Part shown: piece after piece, positions 1 to 5,924 of the stretch
Layout: every line of letters starts with the position of its first letter
How positions within the stretch are numbered: position 1 is the first letter of the stretch
Source: a virus
DNA: 26,898 nt
Strand: one strand, 5' to 3'
IMG/VR virus record: IMGVR_UViG_3300006919_000352
Span: 1 to 26,898 of that record
Translations under genes and position numbers: made by a program
The notes under the pieces: model-generated
What the model was told of the DNA's origin: nothing
What the model saw: only the letters and a program-made list of their open reading frames with translations
The model's database searches: none

Positions 1-31
1 CATCATGCTTAGTGGCCCGCCTATTTTATTT

Positions 32-400
32 TTATTTTTTATTTTTATTTTTCTCTAGCATAGCCTCCTCCTTACGTCTTCTAGCACGTTCCCACGCTGT
101 CTTCTGTCTATGGTGTTTGCTGCATAATGTCATAAGGTTGTCTTCGCTTAACATTTCTCCCCCGTCATTTATTTCTTTTATATGGTCTACCTCTTTGCCT
201 TCTACTATCCTTCCTTCCTCTTCGCACCATTTACACAGCGGGTTATTTTTAAAGTACCAGGCGCGTAAGGTCTTCCATTTTTTACTGGAATAGAATTGTC
301 TGTTCTTTGATTCGTGCTTCTTGCTGTCAAACTTTGCAAAGCTTTTAACCTTGCTTAGCTTAACCCACTTAGGTTGTTTCTTCTCTGGTAGCTTCGGCAC
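32..400 (-). CDS. HNH endonuclease
   Basis: This 122-aa protein is an HNH nuclease. C56 and C59 form a zinc pair, D72-H73 is the catalytic DH, N88 follows, and C93 with H96-H97 closes the motif. The N-terminus is lysine-rich and the last 20 residues are very basic, which suits DNA binding. In HK97-like cos phages an HNH protein encoded next to terS and terL stimulates terminase cutting at cos. Here the gene is the last one at the left edge and terS is the first at the right edge, so the two would be neighbours if the molecule is circular or has cohesive ends. It starts one base after the 402-596 gene. The HNH assignment is secure; the packaging role is inferred from position. Confidence 0.9.
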   Translation of the reverse strand: MPKLPEKKQPKWVKLSKVKSFAKFDSKKHESKNRQFYSSKKWKTLRAWYFKNNPLCKWCEEEGRIVEGKEVDHIKEINDGGEMLSEDNLMTLCSKHHRQKTAWERARRRKEEAMLEKNKNKK

Positions 401-401
401 G

Positions 402-596
402 TTAATTGATAGCTTTTAAATATTCTGCGTCGTCAGCCTCATGCTCAAAGCTAAACTTAATTTGCGGTGCACATTCGCCTTCTACCCATTCATGTACTGT
501 AGCAAACAATAAGCTGATTGCTCTCTCTTGTGCTTCTGTAAATTCGTCGTCTTCTTTAAGACTGACCTCTGCTGTTATCGTTGCTGTTAGTTTCAT
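402..596 (-). CDS. small acidic protein of unknown function
   Basis: This is a 64-aa acidic protein. I do not recognise a family. A short beta-like N-terminus is followed by an acidic stretch around residues 14-20 and a predicted amphipathic helix. The start overlaps the end of the 42-aa membrane peptide gene (556-684) by about 41 bases in another frame, and the stop lies one base before the HNH start. The tight packing supports a real gene in the distal part of the early transcript. Function is unknown. Confidence 0.6.
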   Translation of the reverse strand: MKLTATITAEVSLKEDDEFTEAQERAISLLFATVHEWVEGECAPQIKFSFEHEADDAEYLKAIN

Positions 597-684
597 TTCC
601 TTTTATTATGTAATACAATAAGCCTGCTAACCCAATTGGAATTGCAACTATTGCTGTTATTATTCTCGCTAATATTTTTTTCAT
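556..684 (-). CDS. 42-aa single-span membrane peptide
   Basis: I translated this small frame by hand. It starts with ATG at 684, stops with TAA at 556-558 and encodes 42 residues. It begins MKKILARIITAIVAIPIGLA, continues hydrophobic to about residue 27, then has a polar Asn/Ser-rich tail. This predicts one membrane helix with a positively charged N-terminus. The ATG overlaps the TGA of the preceding gene in an ATGA arrangement, the usual sign of translational coupling, and it fills the only gap between its neighbours. No family is recognised. It could be a small inner-membrane modulator, such as a superinfection or lysis accessory protein, but that is speculation. Confidence 0.6.
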   Translation of the reverse strand: MKKILARIITAIVAIPIGLAGLLYYIIKGNETNSNDNSRGQS

Positions 685-914
685 TTGTATAATGTTTTTA
701 GGTCTTCAATTGAAATTTCTGTAATGTCAGCGCTATAATTTTCGTGGTGCTTTTCTGTTTGTTCTTCGTCGTAATTGTAATTTGTAGCAACGCCAAACAT
801 TAATTGGAAGCCAATATCTGAGTTTATTATTTTAGGTATCTCTAACCTCAAGTCGTCATGTTCTTGTCCTTCTCTCTTCCATATTACCTGGTGTTTAGTC
901 GCGCGTGCCATCAA
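681..914 (-). CDS. hypothetical early protein
   Basis: This is a 77-aa protein with a mixed charged composition. I recognise no motif. It may start at either of two consecutive ATG codons (914 or 911) and overlaps the end of the upstream gene by about 20 bases. Its TGA overlaps the ATG of the 42-aa membrane peptide. The coupled arrangement supports translation, but function cannot be inferred. Confidence 0.6.
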   Translation of the reverse strand: MMARATKHQVIWKREGQEHDDLRLEIPKIINSDIGFQLMFGVATNYNYDEEQTEKHHENYSADITEISIEDLKTLYK

Positions 915-1275
915 TAGCTATTTTATACTTCTCAATGATTCTATTCATTTGTGCGTCATACCACAAAGTAAAGTCGAATTCCTGGGCTTTTGGCGAGCTT
1001 TCCCAAACTCTATACAATACCGCTCTTAACCGTTGACTTGGTGTCTTGCCATTAAATTCATAGTCAGTTGTAAATTCTTCAACCGCATTCAGCTCCTCTT
1101 CTGTTATTTTATCGTCTGAGCTTATTAAAACCATGCCAGGTTTCTTTCTTAATTGAAAGACTCGCATCATAGTTTCTTCTGGTAGTTCTTGAGTGTGAAT
1201 AGTTAAAGACAAACTCCCGTCGGCTAATGTCGAAACTTTCGCAATGCCTCCTTCAAATATTACAGATTTTTTCAT
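895..1275 (-). CDS. conserved-looking phage early protein, unknown function
   Basis: This is a 126-aa soluble protein. The first third looks like a beta-rich segment with an SLSLTIHTQ strand. The second half contains a helical stretch, residues about 80-92, reading TPSQRLRAVLYRVWE. I have an impression of similar proteins in phage early regions but cannot name a family. The start overlaps the TGA of the 1272-1487 gene by four bases (ATGA), so it is translationally coupled in the operon that also encodes NinG and HNH. A recombination or replication accessory role would fit the location but is not shown by the sequence. Confidence 0.7.
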   Translation of the reverse strand: MKKSVIFEGGIAKVSTLADGSLSLTIHTQELPEETMMRVFQLRKKPGMVLISSDDKITEEELNAVEEFTTDYEFNGKTPSQRLRAVLYRVWESSPKAQEFDFTLWYDAQMNRIIEKYKIAIDGTRD

Positions 1276-1487
1276 AATAGTAACCCTAACATTTTATCAA
1301 TATTGCTTTCTAAGCTTTGAATAGTGTTTGCATAAGCTATAACGCTATCCCTGGAGCTATTAAGGCTTGTTTCTGGAGCTTTTGCTTTGTTTAAGGCTTT
1401 TCCTCTACCTTTAACATACTTAAGCTGATTAGGCTTCTTTATGTAGTGCCCTGGATATTTGCTTCTAATTTTTTCTAGTCTGTTCAT
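1272..1487 (-). CDS. small basic protein, unknown function
   Basis: This 71-aa protein has a strongly basic N-terminal half (KIRSKYPGHYIKKPNQLKYV) and a more neutral helical C-terminus ending in LGLLL. No family is recognised. It follows NinG after a 66-bp gap and overlaps the next gene by ATGA. The basic half could bind nucleic acid; this is a composition argument only. Confidence 0.55.
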   Translation of the reverse strand: MNRLEKIRSKYPGHYIKKPNQLKYVKGRGKALNKAKAPETSLNSSRDSVIAYANTIQSLESNIDKMLGLLL

Positions 1488-1553
1488 TCCGTAATTTATA
1501 AAAAAGAATTTTAAATAATGCGATTGTCGTTGTAAGTTTTAAACGCTTTCGTG

Positions 1554-1946
1554 TTAACCCAACTCTTTTAGTTTTTCTTTTATCTCTTCAATTTTCATTT
1601 CATAATCACCACGACTAAGCTTAGTTATTTCGTGCGATTTGATTTGTAACTCTTCCGCTGTTCCTGGTCCATGTTGGTTGTCAAGATAAACCGAAAACTT
1701 GTATTGTTCTCCTGCTCGAAAGCAATTGCAAGCCACACATTGCACTTGAACGTTAACCTCGTCCCATCTCAAAGAATGGTGGCGGCGACTCATGAAGTGG
1801 CCTGCCTGAAGGTTTTTCCAGTGGTCTACTTTCCCACAAGTCACACACTTAGATTGTCCTGCGTGGTCTGCATATCGCCTTCTCACATACTCGCTAAATA
1901 GCTTATCGAGTTTTGTTTTTAGTTTGCTTATTGTTATCTTTTTCAA
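1554..1946 (-). CDS. ninG: NinG/Rap-like recombination protein
   Basis: This 130-aa protein has the layout of the lambda NinG (Rap) family. A basic N-terminal helix is followed by the zinc-type pair C34-x2-C37, the AGHF motif with H50, a run of basic residues near R54-H57, N65, and the second pair C70-x2-C73 followed by Asn. NinG proteins are HNH-like Holliday-junction endonucleases that help phage recombination with host functions. It is shorter than lambda NinG (about 200 aa), as is common outside lambdoid phages. Its start overlaps the end of the 1903-2226 gene by about 44 bases. The family call is firm; the exact junction-cutting activity is assumed from the family. Confidence 0.82.
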   Translation of the reverse strand: MKKITISKLKTKLDKLFSEYVRRRYADHAGQSKCVTCGKVDHWKNLQAGHFMSRRHHSLRWDEVNVQVQCVACNCFRAGEQYKFSVYLDNQHGPGTAEELQIKSHEITKLSRGDYEMKIEEIKEKLKELG

Positions 1947-2226
1947 AGTCTAATTGTATTTGGTTAACCTCAATTTTTTTAAGTATAACCGGTTTGCAGT
2001 TCCCGTTAATTATATTGTCATAACCTTTAAGCATTTTTAAATTGCCGATAGTAGCCCCTTTCGTTAAAGTAAGAAAAGGGTACCAGTTAACAAAGTTTTT
2101 TAGTTTCGGGTATGCCATTACTTTTAACGGGTTTCCCTTCATATCTTCAAAAAAGATATAAAAGAAAGTTCCACCGTGTCTACTTTTTCTTTGTTGTATT
2201 CCCTTAAATATAGCTTCTAATACCAT
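1903..2226 (-). CDS. hypothetical protein upstream of ninG
   Basis: This 107-aa protein is rich in aromatic and beta-forming residues in its first 60 positions, for example GGTFFYIFFEDMKGNPLKVM. It ends in a lysine/asparagine-rich tail. The N-terminal part could be a small beta barrel, but I see no diagnostic motif. The gene overlaps the start of ninG by about 44 bases, a fairly long overlap that may mean the distal end is shared with a regulatory start region. Function is unknown. The position between MazG and NinG suggests DNA metabolism. Confidence 0.65.
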   Translation of the reverse strand: MVLEAIFKGIQQRKSRHGGTFFYIFFEDMKGNPLKVMAYPKLKNFVNWYPFLTLTKGATIGNLKMLKGYDNIINGNCKPVILKKIEVNQIQLDFEKDNNKQTKNKTR

Positions 2227-2238
2227 AAGTCTGTTTGT

Positions 2239-2412
2239 TTATTTTGCTTTGTCCTGTTTTTTTAAGGTCCAGCCGGTTAGTAAATAATACACGTCCCACT
2301 CACTTTTTTTGTTCATTGCTTTTGTGAGTTTGTACATGTTTTCAACTGTCACGTTCTCGCGCTCAGCTAATTCATTTTTGTAGTGCTGTCTATTCTTTTT
2401 CGAATGTTCCAT
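2239..2412 (-). CDS. small hypothetical protein
   Basis: I choose the ATG at 2412, giving 57 aa beginning MEHSKKNRQHYKNELAEREN. A longer frame reaching 2496 would lie almost wholly inside the MazG gene in another frame and is unlikely to be used. The chosen start still overlaps the MazG stop by 23 bases. The protein is charged and helical, with an aromatic EWDVYYLL segment near the C-terminus. No family is recognised. Confidence 0.5.
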   Translation of the reverse strand: MEHSKKNRQHYKNELAERENVTVENMYKLTKAMNKKSEWDVYYLLTGWTLKKQDKAK

Positions 2413-2689
2413 TGACCATTTTGCCTTTTCGGTTTGCAATTTCAGTATACGCCATTTCAATACAGTGTTCAATTGAAACACCACCAAGCTCAGCAAGATT
2501 TGTTAGCACCACAACACAGTCTCCAATTGCGTCAACAAATTCCTCTTTGTCGTTTTTCAGTATTGCCTGCGATAATTCGCCAGCCTCTTCAAATAATTTT
2601 AAGCATTGAGTTTTTGTGTCTCCGTCTCTGTAAATTCCGCGCTGTTTTGCCCAGCCTCTAATTAGTTCAAATGTTTGATTTCTGTTCAT
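2390..2689 (-). CDS. MazG-like nucleotide pyrophosphohydrolase
   Basis: This 99-aa all-helical protein shows the metal-binding signature of the MazG / all-alpha NTP-PPase superfamily: EEAGEL at residues 34-39 on one helix and EFVDAIGD at 50-57 on the next, which supply the acidic residues that bind magnesium. Such enzymes split a (d)NTP to the monophosphate and pyrophosphate. T4 gp56 (dCTPase/dUTPase), which removes dCTP while gp42 makes hydroxymethyl-dCMP, belongs to the same superfamily. Here the enzyme lies two genes downstream of the DUF6378-like gene and directly after a thymidylate-synthase-fold enzyme, so a role in adjusting nucleotide pools is a reasonable inference. Substrate is unknown. 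A 141-bp gap with a repeated element precedes the gene. Confidence 0.82.
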   Translation of the reverse strand: MNRNQTFELIRGWAKQRGIYRDGDTKTQCLKLFEEAGELSQAILKNDKEEFVDAIGDCVVVLTNLAELGGVSIEHCIEMAYTEIANRKGKMVNGTFEKE

Positions 2690-2700
2690 TTTTTTATTGA

Positions 2701-2775
2701 TTTTAGTTAATTTATTACACTTCGTTTAAGGCTGTTTTAAAGCCGTTTAAGAGACTTTCACCTCTCTGGAGTATG
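2701..2775 (-). repeat. intergenic element, copy A (upstream of mazG-like gene)
   Basis: This 75-bp stretch aligns without gaps to 16142-16216. By eye 51 of 75 positions match, with blocks TTTTAGT, TACACT, TTTAA, GCTGTTT, GTTTAAG and CTGGAGTAT at identical spacing. Each copy begins 11-12 bases upstream of a start codon (ATG at 2689 here). This copy also holds two direct CTTAAACG boxes about 21 bp apart on the minus strand, with a related CTTTAAAAC between them. A promoter, operator or mRNA-processing element is likely; which one cannot be told. Confidence 0.6.
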
Positions 2776-2830
2776 TTACCCCTCAAATTCTTTGTTTGTT
2801 TATTACGGTCATTTCCCTTGATAGGAGTTT

Positions 2831-3610
2831 CTAACAAATTAGTGGAGCTTTGATAAACGCGTTATGCTTATAATTTACTACACTAAAGTTCTCTGGTTTG
2901 TGAATATTCCACTCCTCAACTAATAGCTCAGGAGCCTCCTGATGAATGTCTTGTTCAACTACTGCTTGAGCCATTTTTTCGTGCTCTAAATACAAATGAG
3001 CATTAGCAATTGACAAATATAATTTTCTTGGTGTTAGCCCTGTTTTGTGTGCAATGTAGTGTGCAAACATTGCTCCAACGATAATATCAAACGGCAGACC
3101 TAAAAATATGTCTGAGCTTCTAAAGTTCATTACTGTATGCAATTCAGTTCCAATTTTATAAAAGTTAAAACCAGTATAACAACAAGGCAGAGTTTGCTCT
3201 TCTAAGTCTGACGGGTTCCATAAAGTCATATAAGCTCTACGAGAATGCTCTTGACTTTTTAGCTGGTCAACAACATAGTTCAATTGGTCTTTATGCCCAT
3301 TAAAGTTTCTTAATTGATAGCCGTAAGATTTTGGAATTATGTTTTCGTCGTTTGCCCAGTTGTTCCACCAATAAATTTTATTCTCGTTTAAAAAGTTAAG
3401 GTCTTCTCTTCCTGCAGCTATCCAACAAAATTCAGCTATTGCTTTTTTCCACAATACTTTTTTCAATGTAATAACAGGGAAGCCTTTAGCCAGGTCAATT
3501 TCCATTGATTCATTTATTAAGGGTTTTATTCCTCCATTGCGGCCCGTTACAGTAACTTTAGACGCTAAAGCTTTTTCAAGCAATTCTTTGTATGCAATAT
3601 CGTATTCCAT
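2831..3610 (-). CDS. thymidylate-synthase-fold enzyme, predicted dCMP (hydroxy)methylase
   Basis: This 259-aa protein has thymidylate synthase architecture throughout. R24 and the GFPVIT motif (43-48) come first, then E60, the Trp pair in YWWNNW (80-85), R124-R125, the nucleophile C144, R164-S165-S166-D167, H205 and Y207. It ends with IKAPLIC. The position matching E. coli TS Asn177, which selects dUMP, is Asp175 here (LPFDI instead of LPFNI); I checked the codon, GAT at 3088-3086. Asp at this site is the mark of dCMP-directed relatives such as T4 dCMP hydroxymethylase. The residue after the nucleophile is Tyr145, where TS usually has His. I therefore predict action on dCMP, as a hydroxymethylase or methylase, rather than ordinary dTMP synthesis. 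ATG 3610 is preferred because it sits one base after the upstream stop; the longer frame to 3661 would overlap that gene. Confidence 0.85.
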   Translation of the reverse strand: MEYDIAYKELLEKALASKVTVTGRNGGIKPLINESMEIDLAKGFPVITLKKVLWKKAIAEFCWIAAGREDLNFLNENKIYWWNNWANDENIIPKSYGYQLRNFNGHKDQLNYVVDQLKSQEHSRRAYMTLWNPSDLEEQTLPCCYTGFNFYKIGTELHTVMNFRSSDIFLGLPFDIIVGAMFAHYIAHKTGLTPRKLYLSIANAHLYLEHEKMAQAVVEQDIHQEAPELLVEEWNIHKPENFSVVNYKHNAFIKAPLIC

Positions 3611-3611
3611 T

Positions 3612-3872
3612 TTATTTGTTTTTAAAGTTATCAAGTCCAGCAACATAACCGCAAATGTCAAGCAACGTGTCTTGTTTAGTTTGATAAGCTAAGCGAGAAA
3701 CTTTTAAAGCAATCATACATTTGTACATATCTTCAGCTGTTATATTCTTATTCGTTAACTCGCTTGCAACTACAGCAGCTTTAGCCATTGATTCATTCAT
3801 TGGCCCGTACTGTCTTTGCTTTTCTCCAGCTTGCTCGTTAATTAATTTGTTTGCTTCCAGTAGTATATTCAT
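3612..3872 (-). CDS. DUF6378-like protein
   Basis: This 86-aa protein matches my memory of the phage DUF6378 domain: an N-terminal helix ILLEANKLINEQ, the YGPMNESM loop (22-29), the TAEDMYKCMIALKVSRL segment and the terminal LLDICGYVAGLDNF helix. In many phages this domain is encoded beside or fused to nucleotide-metabolism proteins, and it may belong to the MazG-like alpha-helical group, but its activity has not been established to my knowledge. The start lies 35 bases inside the previous gene and the stop is one base before the thymidylate-synthase-fold enzyme, so these two are probably made together. Confidence 0.75.
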   Translation of the reverse strand: MNILLEANKLINEQAGEKQRQYGPMNESMAKAAVVASELTNKNITAEDMYKCMIALKVSRLAYQTKQDTLLDICGYVAGLDNFKNK

Positions 3873-4272
3873 TCCCTATTTTTTTTGATTTGTTAATTGT
3901 TTTTTCTATTTGTTTTTGTCTTGCTTTGTAATTCTGAAATTCGGTTAATTGGTTTGTTTGTCTTTTAAGCATTGCATTTTTTTTATAGTCTTTTAGCCAT
4001 ACGTTCCAGGTTCTAACATTAACGAAACAACTTGGGCCGTCGTCAGCATTTCTTGTTCCCTTAACAAATGCAAAAATAACCTCCTCTAAAGTTAAACCTC
4101 CATAGAAATTTATAAGGTCGTCATATAACAACCCAGCCATTAAAACTATTTGTTCTTTTTCAGGTCTTTGACCTAGCTCTAAATATGTTTTGCCAATTAA
4201 GTCAACACAGTCAAGCTTAAGCTGCTTTTGGTCATGTTTAAAGCGATGAAATATTTTTTCTGTCTTATCCAT
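3838..4272 (-). CDS. hypothetical replication-module protein
   Basis: This is a 144-aa mostly helical protein. The middle contains AGLLYDDLINFYGGLTLEEV and FVNVRTWNVWLKDY; the last 45 residues are a basic, glutamine-rich tail. I have seen similar proteins directly after replication initiators in Bacteroidota phages and prophages but know of no assigned function. The ATG follows the stop of the initiator gene without any spacer (TAAATG). A helicase-loader or adaptor role would fit this position in a phage that lacks its own helicase, but no motif proves it. Confidence 0.65.
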   Translation of the reverse strand: MDKTEKIFHRFKHDQKQLKLDCVDLIGKTYLELGQRPEKEQIVLMAGLLYDDLINFYGGLTLEEVIFAFVKGTRNADDGPSCFVNVRTWNVWLKDYKKNAMLKRQTNQLTEFQNYKARQKQIEKTINKSKKIGNEYTTGSKQIN

Positions 4273-4977
4273 TTAATTCTGTTTGTTTATTAGTTCACGA
4301 GCTTCTTGCCAGTTATTGTATGAGCTTTCAATTTTAGAAGTAGTACCCTCATTTTTTTTAAGCTCGAAAAAACCTTTCCAACCATTCTCGACTGACTGCT
4401 CAATTATTTTCATTTGAATTTCCTGGTCTCCATTGGATATTCTTAAAAGCTTTTTCAAAGCTGCTTTTTCGCCCATAGGTTTATAAGTAACCCTGTAAGT
4501 TTCTTTTCTATATTTTTTCCAATATTCCCAAGCTTCAACATTGATATTCAAATCATTCAAAAAGTCAATGTATTTATCTTTAGTATTTAATTGAATTAAG
4601 TTATTAGTCTTATTAGTATTTAATAGCTGTGCGTTTTGTTCATGTGCATTTTCTACATGAACGTTTTCTACATGTGCGTTTTGCACATCTGGTTTTTCAA
4701 ACACCATATACTCCCAAGACTGTATCTTGCCTTTAATTCTAACTTGCTGACGCTTAACATATCCATGAGCAATAAGCTCCTTAAAAGCAGCGTAAACAGC
4801 TCGCTGGCCGTCTTTGTGCCATGTGCAAACTTCACTAACATACAGCTTCCAATTTTCAGGGACAGCTAACAAGTGACACAATAAACCTTTAGCTTTTAAC
4901 GATAAATCTTTATTGAAAATAAATTCGTTATTTATCGTTGTAAAGTTTCGATTCTTTTCAACTTTGATTCTAATCAT
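4273..4977 (-). CDS. replication initiator (replisome organiser-like)
   Basis: This 234-aa protein has two domains. Residues about 14-92 form a winged-helix-type domain: NNEFIFNKDLSLKAKGLLCH, then GQRAVYAAFKELIAHGYVKR, then a beta wing. This pattern is common in phage O-like and DnaD-associated initiators. Residues 98-117 are four pentapeptide repeats of the VQNAH / VENVH type. Residues about 148-207 form a helical domain of the WEYWKKYRKE to ENGWKGFFEL type that recurs at the C-terminus of phage replication proteins. The DNA coding for the pentapeptides is itself a set of 15-bp direct repeats followed by a very AT-rich stretch, so the gene probably carries the origin. It overlaps the DnaA-like gene by 8 bases. 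Confidence 0.8.
   Translation of the reverse strand: MIRIKVEKNRNFTTINNEFIFNKDLSLKAKGLLCHLLAVPENWKLYVSEVCTWHKDGQRAVYAAFKELIAHGYVKRQQVRIKGKIQSWEYMVFEKPDVQNAHVENVHVENAHEQNAQLLNTNKTNNLIQLNTKDKYIDFLNDLNINVEAWEYWKKYRKETYRVTYKPMGEKAALKKLLRISNGDQEIQMKIIEQSVENGWKGFFELKKNEGTTSKIESSYNNWQEARELINKQN
4629..4688 (-). repeat. four 15-bp iterons, candidate origin
   Basis: Four perfect-length tandem units lie inside the initiator gene at 4629-4643, 4644-4658, 4659-4673 and 4674-4688. On the plus strand they read GTGCGTTTTGTTCAT, GTGCATTTTCTACAT, GAACGTTTTCTACAT and GTGCGTTTTGCACAT. They separate the DNA-binding domain from the C-terminal domain. The next 80 or so bases in the transcribed direction (4628-4545) are strongly AT-rich, as expected of an unwinding element. 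This mirrors the lambda origin inside gene O. Confidence 0.7.
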
Positions 4978-5389
4978 TGCCCATAAGTTTAGAATTTATT
5001 TCCTCAACTTTTTTTAAGTAGTATGTTTTCTCTTTCATTAAAATTGATTCGCTGTTAAAACCAGTGTCGTCAATTAAAGTGTTTTTGATTTGAATATAGT
5101 TGTTGCTATAGTGCTTATCGTACTTCATTAAAGTATTATGAACTTCTAGCTGGTGAATTATGGTAGCATGATTCTTACCGAAAAAACCACTAATGGTTTG
5201 GTAAGGGTAGCCATAAATCTCACGGATTAAAACATAACAAAAACGCCTCGCGTCAACTAAAGGTCTTATTCTGCTTTTATCCATTATAGATTCTTCACTA
5301 ATAGAATTTACATAACTAACCGCCGTTAAGACGTTTTGCATGTTTCTATTTTTTTGTGTTGCAATCATTTCTTTTAAATTTTCTTTCAT
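4970..5389 (-). CDS. stand-alone DnaA domain IV-like DNA-binding protein
   Basis: Residues about 39-98 of this 139-aa protein match the C-terminal DnaA-box-binding domain of DnaA. SRIRPLVDARRFCYVLIREI corresponds to the first helices, and FFGKNHATIIHQLE (69-82) corresponds to the DnaA signature helix, whose usual form is FGGRDHTTVLHA. No AAA+ ATPase domain is present, so this is not a full initiator. A protein of this kind could bind DnaA boxes to recruit or block host DnaA. The gene is immediately upstream of the iteron-bearing initiator and overlaps it by 8 bases, which points to a joint role at the phage origin. The start is fixed by a one-base overlap with the upstream stop (TAATG at 5389). 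Confidence 0.8.
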   Translation of the reverse strand: MKENLKEMIATQKNRNMQNVLTAVSYVNSISEESIMDKSRIRPLVDARRFCYVLIREIYGYPYQTISGFFGKNHATIIHQLEVHNTLMKYDKHYSNNYIQIKNTLIDDTGFNSESILMKEKTYYLKKVEEINSKLMGND

Positions 5390-5571
5390 TACAATTCTGC
5401 TTTTATTAGTTCATAAATTCTTGGTGCTAATTCTCTTAGCTCTTTGAGTTTCTTTCTTGATTCTCTTTTAGCACTTTCTTTAACAGTTTTTGAAATATCT
5501 GTTCCAGTTGCTGCATTAATTATCAAATGAGACTCTTTTAAAATTCGGTCAATTCTTTCTTTCTTAGTCAT
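5389..5571 (-). CDS. small charged protein, unknown function
   Basis: This 60-aa protein is almost entirely charged helix, with the stretch KESAKRESRKKLKELRELAP in the middle. It overlaps the upstream gene by 8 bases and the downstream DnaA-like gene by one base (TAATG), so it is part of the replication operon. A DNA- or protein-binding helical peptide is possible. I recognise no family. Confidence 0.6.
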   Translation of the reverse strand: MTKKERIDRILKESHLIINAATGTDISKTVKESAKRESRKKLKELRELAPRIYELIKAEL

Positions 5572-5923
5572 AGGTTTCTAAAATATAGTCATCTTGTACT
5601 TGGTAGCCCTGCTTCCAAAGCTTTTTATACATGTTAGAACAATCTAACTGCGTTCCTTTAAAGATTACTTGATTATTTTCAAATTTAGCGTCTGAATAAT
5701 ATTTTAATAAACTCCAGTCAAAATTCCTAGCAACTCCGCTAAGCTTTGGGTTTTTTAAAACTAGGCACCACAAATGAACAACTTTATTGTCTGGAGGTGG
5801 AATAATTTTAAGGTCCCACCTTTTGTTTTTTGAGTCCAATAAAAAGTATTCATTTGCAGCACATTGATAATCTTGTGACACTTCAATATTATTTTTAAAT
5901 TTAGGATAATTAAAAAAGGTCAT
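5564..5923 (-). CDS. hypothetical protein
   Basis: The start is taken as ATG 5923, one base after the TAG of the SSB-like gene, giving 119 aa. The frame stays open further upstream to 6064, but that part overlaps the SSB-like gene and has low-complexity lysine-rich content, so it is a shadow. The protein is rich in Trp, Tyr and Lys (RWDLKIIPPPDN, LVLKNPKLSGVARNFDW, LWKQGYQV). No family is recognised. It is encoded between the SSB-like and DnaA-like genes, which suggests a DNA metabolism role by context only. Confidence 0.65.
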   Translation of the reverse strand: MTFFNYPKFKNNIEVSQDYQCAANEYFLLDSKNKRWDLKIIPPPDNKVVHLWCLVLKNPKLSGVARNFDWSLLKYYSDAKFENNQVIFKGTQLDCSNMYKKLWKQGYQVQDDYILETYD

Positions 5924-5924
5924 A

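Noticed and set aside
12-293. Open frames on the plus strand throughout the window
   Set aside because: They all lie opposite well-supported minus-strand genes, have low-complexity or Ser/Phe-rich translations and no family signatures.
1488-1553. Further copy of the CTTAAACG element
   Set aside because: A single TTTTAAACGCTTTCG resembles half of copy C, but the second box and flanking blocks are missing.
3611-3661. N-terminal extension of the thymidylate-synthase-fold enzyme
   Set aside because: It overlaps the upstream gene, and TS proteins begin close to the MEYDIAYKELL start chosen.
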